Shown: positions 8,588 through 19,782 of the stretch, piece after piece
Layout: each line of letters starts with the position of its first letter
Position numbering within the stretch: the first letter of the stretch is position 1
Origin: DASZVB01 sp036272055
GTDB lineage: Bacteria; Myxococcota_A; Polyangia; Polyangiales; Polyangiaceae
Length of the DNA stretch: 64,000 nucleotides
Direction of reading: 5' to 3'
Assembly (NCBI GenBank): GCA_036272055.1
Contig: DATAZL010000045.1
Location: forward strand, 124,001-188,000
Made by a program: the position numbers and the translations under genes
The notes under the pieces: generated by a model
Told to the model about the DNA's origin: nothing
The model's input: the letters and a program-made list of their open reading frames with translations, nothing else
Databases searched by the model: none

Positions 8588-10147
8588 TCACTTTCTATCG
8601 TCGTACACGTTCGGCTTCGGCGCCGCGGGCGGTGGCGGTGGCGTGGCCGCGGGATGACCCGCCGCCTGCGCCGGTGCTGCGACCACCGGGGTGGTCGATG
8701 AGTGGCTTGCCGGCTTCGACAGAGGAGCTCCCTTGGCGGGTCGTGCGTGCGCGGCCTGAGGCACCGGAGTGACGGCTGCTGGAGCCGCGGCCGCTTGCGC
8801 TACCGCCGGCGCTTCGGAAGGCGCGGGCGTCACGACGACCGCGGACGGCGCCGGAGCGGCCGTCACTGCGGCGGTCGGCTCCGCGTTCACGGTCGCCGGC
8901 GCGGAGTGCTGTGGCGCGGTCTCGGGCTGCGCTCCCGACGTCTCGGCGGAGGGCTCCGGCTTCGACGCGCTCCCTGCTCGAAGGACGAAGGTGCCGATCC
9001 CGACGCCGACGAGGACCAGCGCCGCGGCCACCGCGAAGATGGCGCCCTTGCCGCGCCCCGTCCCCGCCGCGGTCTGTCCCCACGACGCCGCGGTTCCGGG
9101 TGCCGGTGCCGGCACGACCGATGCCGGCTCCGACGGAGGAGGCAAGCTGAGCGAGCTCGCGGAGAGCCCCGCGCCCCTCATGATGCCGGTGATGCGCTCG
9201 AGCGAGACCCTCGCGCGCTTCGGCCCGTACTCGACGAGCGCGCCCGCGAGCTCGCCGACCGATTGAAAGCGCTTCGACCGGTCTCGCTCGAGGCAGCGCA
9301 GGATCACGCGCTCGAGACCCACCGGCGCGTCCGGCTTGAGCTTGCTGAGAAGCGGCGCGGGTGAAGAGACGATCTTGAGCACCAGCTCGGGCATCGTGTC
9401 GGCGGTGAACGGCGCGTCGCCACTGACGAGCTCGTAGAGGATGATCCCGAGCGCCCAGATGTCGCTCCGCGGATCGGTGTCCTTCGACGACTGCATCTGC
9501 TCGGGCGACATGTAGAGCGGCGAGCCCATCACGGCCGAGGTGCGCGTCATGCTCGACCCCGACGGGCCGAAACCGGTGCGCTTCGAGATCCCGAAGTCGA
9601 GGACCTTCACCGACAGACCGCCGTCGGGACGGCGGATGACGAACAGGTTCGCGGGCTTCAGATCGCGATGGACGATGCCGAGCGCGTGCGCCTCCGCGAT
9701 CGCTTCGCACGCTTGCAGGACGAACTCCACGGCTTGCTCGACGGGGAGCGCGCCGCGCTTGGCGAGCCACGCCGACAGATCACCGCCGTCCAGGTACTCC
9801 ATGACCATGAACGGCGCGCCGTTCTCGAGCGTCCCGACGTCGGTGACGCGCGCCACGTGCTCGCTCTTGATCTTGACGGCCGCCTGCGCCTCTCGCGCGA
9901 AGCGCGCCACGGTCTCGCGGTTCGCGAGCGCGTCGGGCAGGAGAAACTTGATCGCGACGCGGTCGTCGAGCTGGATGTGATGGGCCGCCACCACGACGCC
10001 CATGCCGCCGATGCCGAGGATCTTGTCGATGCGGTACTTGCCCGCCAGAACGTCCCCTTCGTGAACGCCCGCCGCTAGCTGTTGGTGGTCATCCACGCTG
10101 CTCGCCCTCCTCGTGACCGGAACGACTTCGCCAAGACCCGCGATCAT
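8588..10147 (-). CDS. Membrane Ser/Thr protein kinase, Pkn type
   Basis: 519 residues. The kinase domain spans about 36-310: glycine loop GIGGMG at 45-50, ATP-binding Lys67, HRDLKPAN at 160-167 and DFG at 184-186, so all catalytic residues are present. A juxtamembrane region leads to one transmembrane helix near 375-395, followed by a Pro/Ala-rich tail that is probably periplasmic. Such kinases phosphorylate Ser/Thr in partners and sense through the outer part, but no known sensor domain is visible here. It is the first gene of a tight minus-strand operon with the TPR/PEGA protein and the giant lipoprotein. A later GTG start at about 10114 is also possible and would not affect the domain. Confidence 0.92.
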   Translation of the reverse strand: MIAGLGEVVPVTRRASSVDDHQQLAAGVHEGDVLAGKYRIDKILGIGGMGVVVAAHHIQLDDRVAIKFLLPDALANRETVARFAREAQAAVKIKSEHVARVTDVGTLENGAPFMVMEYLDGGDLSAWLAKRGALPVEQAVEFVLQACEAIAEAHALGIVHRDLKPANLFVIRRPDGGLSVKVLDFGISKRTGFGPSGSSMTRTSAVMGSPLYMSPEQMQSSKDTDPRSDIWALGIILYELVSGDAPFTADTMPELVLKIVSSPAPLLSKLKPDAPVGLERVILRCLERDRSKRFQSVGELAGALVEYGPKRARVSLERITGIMRGAGLSASSLSLPPPSEPASVVPAPAPGTAASWGQTAAGTGRGKGAIFAVAAALVLVGVGIGTFVLRAGSASKPEPSAETSGAQPETAPQHSAPATVNAEPTAAVTAAPAPSAVVVTPAPSEAPAVAQAAAAPAAVTPVPQAAHARPAKGAPLSKPASHSSTTPVVAAPAQAAGHPAATPPPPPAAPKPNVYDDRK

Positions 10148-10210
10148 AACAGGCGCTCCAGCGGCTGTCCGCCGTTGCTACGCGTGGAAGCACCTTCCCC
10201 TACATTGCGG

Positions 10211-11503
10211 CTAGTCGCGGATGCCGATTCGTTGCCGTGCGGTCTGCAGGATCACGCTGTCGGGCGCCGCGTCGGGCAGCGATTCGAACCGGAAATGGGT
10301 GAACAGGCTCTGGAGAAGCGACAGCGTCGGCACCGCCAGGAGGGCGCCCCAGATCCCGTAGAAATGCTCACCGACGAGCAGCGAGAAGATCACGAGCACC
10401 GGGTGCAGCTTGGCCGCAACGCCGATGATCTTCGGATTCAGAAGGTTCGCCTCGACCTGATGTATGCCGAGGATCCAGAGGAGCACCCACAGCGCCGTCC
10501 AGAAGTTCTGCGTGAGCCCTACCAGCACCACCGGGACGCTGCTCAGGATCGACCCGAAGATCGGGACGATGCTCATCAGCCCGGAGACCAGCGCGAGGAT
10601 CGGCCAGTACTTGAGCCCGAACATCCAGTAGCCGACCGCCGAGAGCAGGCCGTTCAGCACCATGATGATGAGCTGCCCGCGCACGACACCCGAGAAGCCG
10701 CGGTCGATACGGAAGAGCAACCGGTCGAAGCTCGGCCGCGCCCGGAACGGCGGGAGCGAGCGAAAAAACTCGATGATCGACTCGCGCGTGTTCATCAGGT
10801 ACGCGGCGACCATCAGCGTCATGAACGTGAGGAAGATCCCGTGCGTCACCTTGCCGACGACGAGCTGCCCGATGCGGAGTAACTCGAGCGCGTTGCGACG
10901 TACGTAACCGGCCGTATCGGCGATCGCCTCGCTCATCACGGCGGCGACGCTGAACGCCTCACCGTGCCGTCGCGCCGGCTTCAGACGCCAGAGCTTCGGC
11001 CCTTCTTGCACGACGTCCACGCCGCTCGCGAGACGTACGCTGAACGAGCCGTCCGCCTCCTTCACGACCTGCAGCGCCGGCGCGGTGTCCGCCGGCTCGG
11101 GCGGCGGCTCGCCCACCTGGTCGAGCACGCTGCGCACGCGCTGCTCGAACATCGGCGCCCAGTCGGCGATGAGACGGCGCACCATCGCCGGGCTCTCGCG
11201 CGCGAACCCCTGTGTCTCGATCACGATACGCGGCGCGATCGCCGCCACCACGCCGTAGAGCGTGCCGATGGTGAGCGCGTACACGACGATGATCGCGACG
11301 CCGCGGGGCAGCTTGTAACGCTCGCAGAACGCGACGGCGGGCGTCAGCACGTACGCCGTGAGCATCGCGAGCAAGAAAGGGAGCAGGACCTCGTGCGTCC
11401 AGATGACGATGCCGAGCGCGACCGCTGCGCTCACGGCAAGGAACACCACGCGCCCCCGGGTCCAGCCCGAGACGCTCGCCGGGATCGGGCTGTCGGTCAT
11501 CAT
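10211..11503 (-). CDS. AI-2E family transporter (PerM/TqsA-like permease)
   Basis: 430 residues with paired hydrophobic helices at the N-terminus (about 18-80), a soluble insertion at about 110-200 and a second cluster of helices from about 215 to 400. The region with SGLMSIVPIFGSILSSVPVV and GIWGALLAVPTLSLLQ matches the conserved end of the AI-2E/UPF0118 family. Members export autoinducer-2 or act as ion antiporters, and substrate cannot be predicted from sequence. The insertion between helices is longer than usual. The gene stands alone between the kinase gene and rpsA, all on the minus strand. Confidence 0.88.
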   Translation of the reverse strand: MMTDSPIPASVSGWTRGRVVFLAVSAAVALGIVIWTHEVLLPFLLAMLTAYVLTPAVAFCERYKLPRGVAIIVVYALTIGTLYGVVAAIAPRIVIETQGFARESPAMVRRLIADWAPMFEQRVRSVLDQVGEPPPEPADTAPALQVVKEADGSFSVRLASGVDVVQEGPKLWRLKPARRHGEAFSVAAVMSEAIADTAGYVRRNALELLRIGQLVVGKVTHGIFLTFMTLMVAAYLMNTRESIIEFFRSLPPFRARPSFDRLLFRIDRGFSGVVRGQLIIMVLNGLLSAVGYWMFGLKYWPILALVSGLMSIVPIFGSILSSVPVVLVGLTQNFWTALWVLLWILGIHQVEANLLNPKIIGVAAKLHPVLVIFSLLVGEHFYGIWGALLAVPTLSLLQSLFTHFRFESLPDAAPDSVILQTARQRIGIRD

Positions 11504-11594
11504 GGCGATACCTCGGACGGAAAAGACGAAAGGCGCGACCCAGCTCTCATTTTGCCGGATCGCGCCTCTGCGCCAACGTGACTCTAGCTTCGGA

Positions 11595-13331
<1,737 letters not shown>

Positions 13332-13503
13332 GGATTTTCTGGGAAACCTCCGTTAGAGACTTCGGAATAGACGAGTAGACGGCCGTGTTGACCGCGAGAA
13401 GCTCGTCGGATTGCCGAGCCGCGGTGAGGTACCCCACGCCCCGGGTCGAGTCAACACTCGCCTATCTCGTGGGCCTACGCCAGATGGGCGAGAACTCCGG
13501 CAA

Positions 13504-14526
13504 TCAACGCCAGTGGTCCTGTACGGCCTCGGCGAGGAGCTGGAAGGCCTGGTCCACCTCGGCGCGCTCCCAGGTCAGTGAGACCTCGGCGGACCCACCG
13601 GCCGGGGGCGACACCGTCGACCGATCGGCTCCCGCTCGCAGCAGGACCTCGCCCGAGTTCGACGAGGAGCGATCGAAACCCTTCGCAATTGCTAGGCCTT
13701 TCTGGACAGTGGCCTGAGCCGCGCCGGGGTCTCGCTCTGTCAGTTTCAGAGTTATCGTCACGCGGTCCGTCGTCGTCACGTCCCCGCGCAGAGCGCTGAC
13801 GCCGCCGAGCGAGCGCGACGGCTCTGCGTCCGGGGCGAGGGGCCACGAGCGGATCGCGTCCACGCCGGCCTGCTTCATCGCGATGCACCCGGAGCCGGTC
13901 GGCGCGAGGTCGAGCTCCACGTAGCCTTTTGTCGGGTCCTGTGCGGCCGTGAGGAGCAGTCGTGACGAGGCGATGAGCACCGCCCCGTCCGCGGCGCGGC
14001 CGACGGCGACGCCTGCCCCCTGATGCACTACGGCGGTCCCGTCGAGTGACGGTGCCCACGCCGGATCCTCGGCGGCGAGCGCAGCCGCGAGCACGCCGTT
14101 GCTCGTCCCTCGCGGGAAGATTCCGCCGAGGGCGATGACCCAGTCGGCGTCCGTCGCACCGCGCGCGACCACGAGCTCGCGCAGATCGCCCCGCTTGAGC
14201 CCGGTGCGCTCCTCGAGACGCGCGAGCGTCGCGGCCGCCTCACCCGGGGACCGCGTGGGACCGCCGAGGAGCGGAATCAGATGCCGGCGCACCGGCTCGT
14301 AAAGATCCACCTGCTCGACGTCGAGGCGCATCGCGAGCACCGCCCCGGCCGGCACGTGGCGCGCGGCGATGCGCTCGTAGTGGATGTAACGGAAGTAGAG
14401 GCTCACCACGACGGCGACGATGAGCGCGCCGAGCGCGACGCCGCCGAGCGCGACGGCGCGGAACGAGCGCCCCACCCGGTGACGCGGCCGCACATCCATC
14501 GGACCGAGACGCGAGCTCTCTTGCAT
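13504..14526 (-). CDS. Membrane-anchored envelope protein, paralogue of 14536-15516 and 17581-18594
   Basis: 340 residues: a short basic N-terminus, one transmembrane helix at about 24-46, then an extracytoplasmic domain. The domain begins with a HVPAGAVLAMRLDV motif. A later segment reads VTITLKLTERDPGAAQATVQ. Matching positions in the two neighbouring lipoproteins suggest three diverged copies of one fold, loosely like DUF3352-type proteins. No catalytic motif is seen. It lies nine bases after the lipoprotein gene at 14536 and is the last gene before rpsA. Function is unknown. Confidence 0.75.
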   Translation of the reverse strand: MQESSRLGPMDVRPRHRVGRSFRAVALGGVALGALIVAVVVSLYFRYIHYERIAARHVPAGAVLAMRLDVEQVDLYEPVRRHLIPLLGGPTRSPGEAAATLARLEERTGLKRGDLRELVVARGATDADWVIALGGIFPRGTSNGVLAAALAAEDPAWAPSLDGTAVVHQGAGVAVGRAADGAVLIASSRLLLTAAQDPTKGYVELDLAPTGSGCIAMKQAGVDAIRSWPLAPDAEPSRSLGGVSALRGDVTTTDRVTITLKLTERDPGAAQATVQKGLAIAKGFDRSSSNSGEVLLRAGADRSTVSPPAGGSAEVSLTWERAEVDQAFQLLAEAVQDHWR

Positions 14527-14535
14527 CGTCGTTTC

Positions 14536-15516
14536 TCAGCAGCCCCCGGAGCCCTGGAAGCACCCGAGTATGCTCGCGAAGCCCTTCGCGTCGAGGCGGA
14601 TCCGTACCACGAGATTCGTCGCGACCGCGTCGATCGACGCGCCCTGCGCGAGCGTCGCGAAGGGACCCTTTGCGTGGCTCAGCACCGATTGCAGAAGCTT
14701 CGTGCGATCGCGCGCGCGCGCCGCCTCGGGCTCCGTCGTGAAGCGGGCCGACAGATCCACCGAGAGCCCCCGCTCGTCGGCAGCGGCGCTGCCCTCGAGG
14801 GAGTTCGCGTCTTCCAGCGCCTCGGCGACGGCGGGGTAATTCGGTGCGAGGAGACGCACCAGGGGCCGCGTGCGCGCCGAGACCGAGACGATACCGTGAT
14901 CCGGCGGATCGACGTGCTCGTCGCCGGCGCGTTTCTCGATGGAGCGCTCCGCGGCGTCGACCTCCGCGGTCGACACGAAGACGAACCAATCCTCGCTGCG
15001 CGCGTAGATCCGCGCCGGCGCCGAGCGACGCTTCGGCGCGTGCCGCTGATAGACGCGCATCGCGCCGCCGAGATCCACCGGGGTACTCCAGTCCGATCCT
15101 TCGCCGTGAGGCTCTAGATCCGCGAACTCGCCGCGCACGAGGAGCACGTTGTCGGTCGCCGCCGGTGAGAGACCCGGACGGAACGCGATCCACGCCGTGT
15201 CGGCGCGCGAGAGCGCGTCGTGGACGAGCTTCGACGTCTTCTCGTCGTCGCGATCGGTGATGTCGAGGGCGAGGGCCGCCCCGAGATCCACGCCGAGGAT
15301 CCGGCGCGCACCCGTGAGATCCAGCCGGATCGCGACGTCGAGATCGCCGGGGATCGCCGCGCCGGGGCGATCGACGTCCAGCGGCGGCGATGGCGGCGGC
15401 GCGACGGCGCGCTCCGCGCAGCCAGCGAGAGCAACCACGCCGATGAGCACCGCCGCGGTCTCGCGGGCGCGCACGGTCGCGACGCGCGCAGGGTCGCTCC
15501 ACGCGAGCGCCGTCAA
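14536..15516 (-). CDS. Lipoprotein of unknown function, second of three paralogues
   Basis: 326 residues if translation starts at TTG 15516, which overlaps the cmk stop (TTGA). A GTG at 15474 would also give a good lipoprotein signal ending LAGC. The mature part starts with a Pro-rich linker and then IPGDLDVAIRLDLTG, matching the opening motif of the other two copies. The segment LSVDLSARFTTEPEAARARD corresponds to the shared strand-helix unit near the C-terminus. The protein ends with a Cys pair (CFQGSGGC). It is probably anchored in the outer or inner membrane facing the periplasm. No enzymatic residues are recognised. Confidence 0.75.
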   Translation of the reverse strand: MTALAWSDPARVATVRARETAAVLIGVVALAGCAERAVAPPPSPPLDVDRPGAAIPGDLDVAIRLDLTGARRILGVDLGAALALDITDRDDEKTSKLVHDALSRADTAWIAFRPGLSPAATDNVLLVRGEFADLEPHGEGSDWSTPVDLGGAMRVYQRHAPKRRSAPARIYARSEDWFVFVSTAEVDAAERSIEKRAGDEHVDPPDHGIVSVSARTRPLVRLLAPNYPAVAEALEDANSLEGSAAADERGLSVDLSARFTTEPEAARARDRTKLLQSVLSHAKGPFATLAQGASIDAVATNLVVRIRLDAKGFASILGCFQGSGGC

Positions 15517-16232
15517 CGCGACGTCTCGGACGCGCGCAGCGTCTGGCGAATGCTCTCGACGCGCCGGACGATGGCGTCGACGACCTGATCGATGGAGAGC
15601 GCCGTGCTGTCGACGAGCATCGCGTCGTCCGCTTGCCGGAGCGGCGCGACCGGTCGCTCGGTGTCGCGCTGATCGCGCTCGCGCATCTCGCGCTTCACGT
15701 CCTCGAGCTCCGGCGTGAAGCCGCGGCCGACGAGCTCGCGGTAACGACGCCCGGCGCGTTCCTCGATCGACGCCGTCAGGTAAAACTTTGCCTCGGCGTC
15801 GGGCAGGACGACGGTGCCGATGTCGCGTCCCTCGAGGACCACGCCGCCCTCTCGCGCCCGCGCGCGCTGGAGCTCGAGGAGCGCCGAACGCACGCCGGGG
15901 AGCGCGCTCACCTTGCTCGCGCCGTCGGCGATCTCCTGAGTGCGGATGTCGCGCGAGACGTCGCGGCCGTTCAGGACGATGCGCTCCGGCGCACCGGGGG
16001 GCGCCTCGAGCCGGATCGCCTCGCGGTGCGCGATGTCCTGCGCGATGTCCGAGACGGCTGCCTCGTCGTCCCAGGGCTTTCCGGCGTCCTTCGCCGCCAG
16101 CGCGATGCAGCGATAGAGGGCGCCGGTGTCGAGCAACAGGTAGCCGAGCCGTTCCGCGACCCGTCGCGACACGGTGCTCTTGCCCGCGCCGGCGGGGCCG
16201 TCGATGGCCACGCTCACCTCGCGCGAGCTCAC
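15513..16232 (-). CDS. cmk: Cytidylate kinase
   Basis: Transfers phosphate from ATP to CMP or dCMP in pyrimidine nucleotide supply. The P-loop GPAGAGKST is at residues 12-20. Other family markers are YLLLDTGALYRCIAL, the GRDVS motif and LEGRDIGTVVLPDA. The chosen GTG 16232 overlaps the aroA stop (GTGA) and gives 239 residues, close to the usual 220-230. Longer frames upstream run through aroA and lack conservation. It is translationally coupled to aroA and overlaps the next lipoprotein gene. Confidence 0.95.
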   Translation of the reverse strand: MSSREVSVAIDGPAGAGKSTVSRRVAERLGYLLLDTGALYRCIALAAKDAGKPWDDEAAVSDIAQDIAHREAIRLEAPPGAPERIVLNGRDVSRDIRTQEIADGASKVSALPGVRSALLELQRARAREGGVVLEGRDIGTVVLPDAEAKFYLTASIEERAGRRYRELVGRGFTPELEDVKREMRERDQRDTERPVAPLRQADDAMLVDSTALSIDQVVDAIVRRVESIRQTLRASETSR

Positions 16233-17581
16233 GTCGCGACCTCGAGATCTGCGCCGAGCGCGCGCAGGGTGCCTACGAACTTCGGGAAGCTCGTCGCGAT
16301 GCAATCGGCGTCCTCGACGACGGTCTCGCCGTCGGCGACCAGGCCGAGGATGCACGCCGTCATCGCGATGCGGTGATCGCCGTGGCTCTCGACGCGCGCG
16401 GCGCGGAGCGCGCCGTCGGGCTTGCCCTCGACGCGGAACCCCTCCGGGCTTTCGTCGACGTTCAGGCCGAAGTCGCGGAGGAGCGCGACGATCCGCGCGA
16501 TGCGATCCGACTCTTTCACCCGAAGCTCCCCGACGTCGGAGAACTCCGTCGTCCCGCGGGCGCGGGCGGCGAGCGCCGCGGCGATGGGGATCTCGTCGAT
16601 GCTGCGCGTCGCGAGCTCTCCGCCCACTGCGCCGCCGCGGAGCTCCGAATACTTCCCCGTCGTGAGCCCGATCGGCTCGCCGAGGACGTCACCTTGCGGC
16701 TCGGCTGCGATGGTGCCGCCGAGCAGTCTGATGACGTCGATGATGCCGGAGCGCGTCGGGTTCAACCCGGTGCGCCGCGTGGTCACGAGGCTCCCCGGCA
16801 CGAGCTGCGCCGCGACGAGCAGGAACGCTGCGGCAGAGAGATCACCCGGTAGGTCGATGTCGAAATCGGCGAGGATCTTCGGGTCGTCGGGCGGCTCGAG
16901 GCTCACCATCGTCCCTGCGGCGCGGATCGGCGCGCCGAGCGCAGAGAGCATCCGCTCGGTGTGGTCGCGGGAGAGAAGCGGCTCGAACACGACGGTCGGG
17001 CCGTTCGCGAAGAGACCGGACAGCAGGAGCGCGCTCTTCACCTGCGCGCTCGAGACGGGGATCTTGTACTCGAGCCCCTGGAGACGCGTGCCCGGCGCGA
17101 GCGGGCCGATCACGAGCGGCGCGGTGATCTCTTCCTTGCGCACGGGGTGGATGGCGCCTTCGATCGACGCGCCCCGTGCGCGGAGCGGGCGCGCGATGCG
17201 TCCCATCGGTCGCTTCGACAGCGACGCGTCGCCGATCATGTGCGACCGGAACGGCTGCGCGGCGAGGACGCCTGCGACGAGCCGCATCGTCGTGCCGGAA
17301 TTGCCGCAATCGATGGGCCCCGCGGGAGCCGTGAGCGACGCGAGCCCTTGCCCGTGGACCACGACGACGCCGTGTCCGTCGTCTTCCACCTGGACGCCCA
17401 TGGACTCGAAGCCGCGCATCGTCGAGACGTTGTCCTCGCCGTACGAGAAGCCCTTCACGCGCGACTTACCGCGCGCGAACGCGCCGAAGATGAACGCGCG
17501 ATGTCCGATGCTCTTGTCGCTCGGGACGGGCACGCTGCCGGTGAGCGCCTTGGCGGCGGGACGGACGAGGATGCGGGTCAT
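16229..17581 (-). CDS. aroA: 3-phosphoshikimate 1-carboxyvinyltransferase (EPSP synthase)
   Basis: Joins phosphoenolpyruvate to shikimate-3-phosphate in chorismate synthesis. ATG 17581 overlaps the upstream stop (TGATG) and gives 450 residues. Markers are SDKSIGHRA near residue 21, GNSGTTMRLVAG, the QVKSALLL segment and LRVKESDRIARI. The GNSGTT form resembles Bacillus-type enzymes rather than the enterobacterial GNAGTA form. The gene sits between a lipoprotein gene and cmk with overlaps on both sides. It works in the same pathway as the pheA-like gene at 19783-20850. Confidence 0.95.
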   Translation of the reverse strand: MTRILVRPAAKALTGSVPVPSDKSIGHRAFIFGAFARGKSRVKGFSYGEDNVSTMRGFESMGVQVEDDGHGVVVVHGQGLASLTAPAGPIDCGNSGTTMRLVAGVLAAQPFRSHMIGDASLSKRPMGRIARPLRARGASIEGAIHPVRKEEITAPLVIGPLAPGTRLQGLEYKIPVSSAQVKSALLLSGLFANGPTVVFEPLLSRDHTERMLSALGAPIRAAGTMVSLEPPDDPKILADFDIDLPGDLSAAAFLLVAAQLVPGSLVTTRRTGLNPTRSGIIDVIRLLGGTIAAEPQGDVLGEPIGLTTGKYSELRGGAVGGELATRSIDEIPIAAALAARARGTTEFSDVGELRVKESDRIARIVALLRDFGLNVDESPEGFRVEGKPDGALRAARVESHGDHRIAMTACILGLVADGETVVEDADCIATSFPKFVGTLRALGADLEVAT

Positions 17582-18594
17582 CAGTGCCCCTGCTGGATCA
17601 TGATGGGCTGGCTCACCGGTGCGGCCTGGACGCCGAGCTGGGTCGCGAGCTGATTCAGGAGCCACTCGACGGTCTTGCTGTCGAGGCCGAGTACGAACTG
17701 TGCGTCGTTGCCGTTTGCCACCGTCTGAAGCTTCTGGATTGGGTTACCGATGCCGGCGAGCTGGAGAAAGAACGAGTAATTCTTGATCGTCGAGCTGGTC
17801 TGCTCGATGGCCTGGCGGGCCGCCTCTTCCGTCTGCGGATCCGGATAGGTCAGGGTGCCCGCGAAGTTCATCCCCGGAGGCTGAAAATTGCCGACGATCT
17901 TCGCCGTCTGCAGGTTCTTCAGGAACGGGAAGTTCTTCGCGGCCGCCTCCCCGAGGGCGCCGCTCGTGAAGTCGAAGGCGCCTGCCGTCGCCGCGTTCGG
18001 CGTGGCCATGAGCTGATCGACCCAGGCCGGCGTCTCGTGCCGAGCGCGACCGTCGCTCAGCCGGTCGAGTGCGCGGCGAATGCCGGTCTCGTCACCGAAC
18101 AGAGCGGTGTGCGCGGTGAGCACCGCGAAGCCGATGTTGCGCGAGACGTAGAGCGTCCTCCGCGCGTAAGTCGTCTTCACGAGAGGCGCGCCGAGCGGCG
18201 TCATCGTCGTGCCATCGGCGGCGCGCTCGATGGCTTGCTGATCGAACGTGCCGATCGCGACCCCGGCCACGTCGGCGCCCTGCATCGAATAGAGCCCGAT
18301 GTAGAGCGCGCTCAGATCGCGGTTCGGCACGAAGCCGGCGCTCGCCGGCAGCGGGATGCGGGACTGCGTGATCTGGAGCAGGTGCTGCCCGAACTCCGAC
18401 GCGTAGAGCGCCGGCGCGTCCACGTGGATGAGCCCGATGGCGCTTCCCGGCAGGAGCGAAAGCGGATCGCGGTCGATGTCCGCGTCGCTGACGTGCACCT
18501 GATCGGCCGCCGCGACGATGACGTCTTCCTTCTTTGCGCATCCGAGGAGCGACGCCGCGACGCCGGCAACCGCGAGCACGTATCGGAGCTTCAC
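17581..18594 (-). CDS. Lipoprotein of unknown function, first of three paralogues
   Basis: 337 residues, GTG start at 18594 overlapping the hisC stop (GTGA). The signal peptide ends LLGC at the lipobox. The mature domain opens with LLPGSAIGLIHVDAPALYAS and later has MNFAGTLTYPDPQTEEAARQ. Both fit the shared pattern seen in the genes at 14536 and 13504. The C-terminus overlaps the aroA start by one base. The arrangement places a secreted protein inside an amino-acid biosynthesis transcript. The role is unknown; envelope maintenance is only a guess. Confidence 0.75.
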   Translation of the reverse strand: MKLRYVLAVAGVAASLLGCAKKEDVIVAAADQVHVSDADIDRDPLSLLPGSAIGLIHVDAPALYASEFGQHLLQITQSRIPLPASAGFVPNRDLSALYIGLYSMQGADVAGVAIGTFDQQAIERAADGTTMTPLGAPLVKTTYARRTLYVSRNIGFAVLTAHTALFGDETGIRRALDRLSDGRARHETPAWVDQLMATPNAATAGAFDFTSGALGEAAAKNFPFLKNLQTAKIVGNFQPPGMNFAGTLTYPDPQTEEAARQAIEQTSSTIKNYSFFLQLAGIGNPIQKLQTVANGNDAQFVLGLDSKTVEWLLNQLATQLGVQAAPVSQPIMIQQGH

Positions 18595-19673
18595 GAGAGC
18601 ACCTCCCGGAGTGCCGCAAGGAGACGGTCATTTTCGCGCGCCGTTCCGACCGTGATCCGCAGGTGATCCGGCAAGCCGCCGAAGGCCCGCACGATGACGC
18701 CCCGATCGAGGAGCGCCTCGTAGACGTCCTTCGCCGGCTTGCCGACGCGGGCGTACACGAAGTTCGCCTGGCTCGGCGTCACGCGGAGGCCTAGCTGCTC
18801 GAGCGCCGCGGCCAGGCGAGCGCGTTCCGTGCGGTTCTCGCTGCGGCTTCGTTCGACGTGACCCTTGTCGTCGAGGGCGGCCAGCGCCGCCGCTTGCCCG
18901 AGAGAGCTCACGTTGAAGGGCGCGCGGACCCGGTTCAGGTAGTCGCAGATCTCCGCGGTGGAGATCGCGTATCCGACGCGAAGCGCGGCGAGGCCGTAGA
19001 TCTTCGAGAAAGTGCGGAGCACGACGAGGCGCTCCCGGAGCTTCCGCATCGACAGAGCGCTCGCGTAATCGGGCGCGTCCGCGTACTCGGCGTATGCCTC
19101 GTCGAGGGCGACCACGACGTGGGGCGGCACCTCTCGCAGGAACCGCTCGAGCGCCGCACGGCCGACGTGGGTGCCCGTCGGATTGTTGGGATTCGCGACG
19201 AAGACGACGCGCGTCTTCGGAGTGATGGACTTCGCCATCCCGTCGAGATCGTGCACGTCGTTCACGAGCGGCACCGCGGTGAACTCGACGCCATGGGCGA
19301 GCGCCGCGAGCCGGTAGACGACGAACGACGGCTCCGCGAACACGATGTGATCCGACGGCGTCGTGAAGGTGCGCACGATCAGGTCGAGGAGCTCGTTCGA
19401 GCCGTTGCCCTGGACGACCTCCGCCATTCTCACGCCGAAATCCGACGCGAGGCGTTCCCGGAGACGGAACGCGTTTGCGTCGGGGTAGCGGCTCACGCCG
19501 TCGAGCACGCCGCGCATCGCCTCCACGGCCTTCGGCGACGGACCATGGGGATTCTCGTTCGACGCGAGCTTCACGGCGTCAGTGACGCCGCGCTCGCGAG
19601 CGAGCTCCTCGACGGGTTTACCGGCCTCGTACGGCCGTAGCAGCGAGATGGAAGGCGTGACCAGGGCGCTCAT
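18591..19673 (-). CDS. hisC: Histidinol-phosphate aminotransferase
   Basis: A pyridoxal-phosphate aminotransferase of fold type I, 360 residues. Visible motifs are NENPHGPSP at 39-47, NPNNPTG at 161-167, DEAYAEY at 191-197 and the cofactor lysine K224 in TFSKIYGLA, followed by LRVGYAI. HisC converts imidazole acetol phosphate to histidinol phosphate. Close relatives also transaminate prephenate or phenylpyruvate. Given pheA and aroA nearby, an aromatic-acid aminotransferase role is a fair alternative. It overlaps the next lipoprotein gene by four bases. Confidence 0.88.
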   Translation of the reverse strand: MSALVTPSISLLRPYEAGKPVEELARERGVTDAVKLASNENPHGPSPKAVEAMRGVLDGVSRYPDANAFRLRERLASDFGVRMAEVVQGNGSNELLDLIVRTFTTPSDHIVFAEPSFVVYRLAALAHGVEFTAVPLVNDVHDLDGMAKSITPKTRVVFVANPNNPTGTHVGRAALERFLREVPPHVVVALDEAYAEYADAPDYASALSMRKLRERLVVLRTFSKIYGLAALRVGYAISTAEICDYLNRVRAPFNVSSLGQAAALAALDDKGHVERSRSENRTERARLAAALEQLGLRVTPSQANFVYARVGKPAKDVYEALLDRGVIVRAFGGLPDHLRITVGTARENDRLLAALREVLS

Positions 19674-19782
19674 GCCGGGCGGAGCCTACTATGCCGCTCG
19701 TCCATGTGGGTGAGCTACGGCCCCATCGCCCCGCTCTATGGGCGAGCGGGCGAATCGGCCTTCGCCACTGCCGCGGCGCGCT

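Noticed and set aside
16229..17665. Glyphosate-tolerant EPSP synthase
   Set aside because: The GNSGTT motif alone shows subclass resemblance, not tolerance; no such claim is supported.
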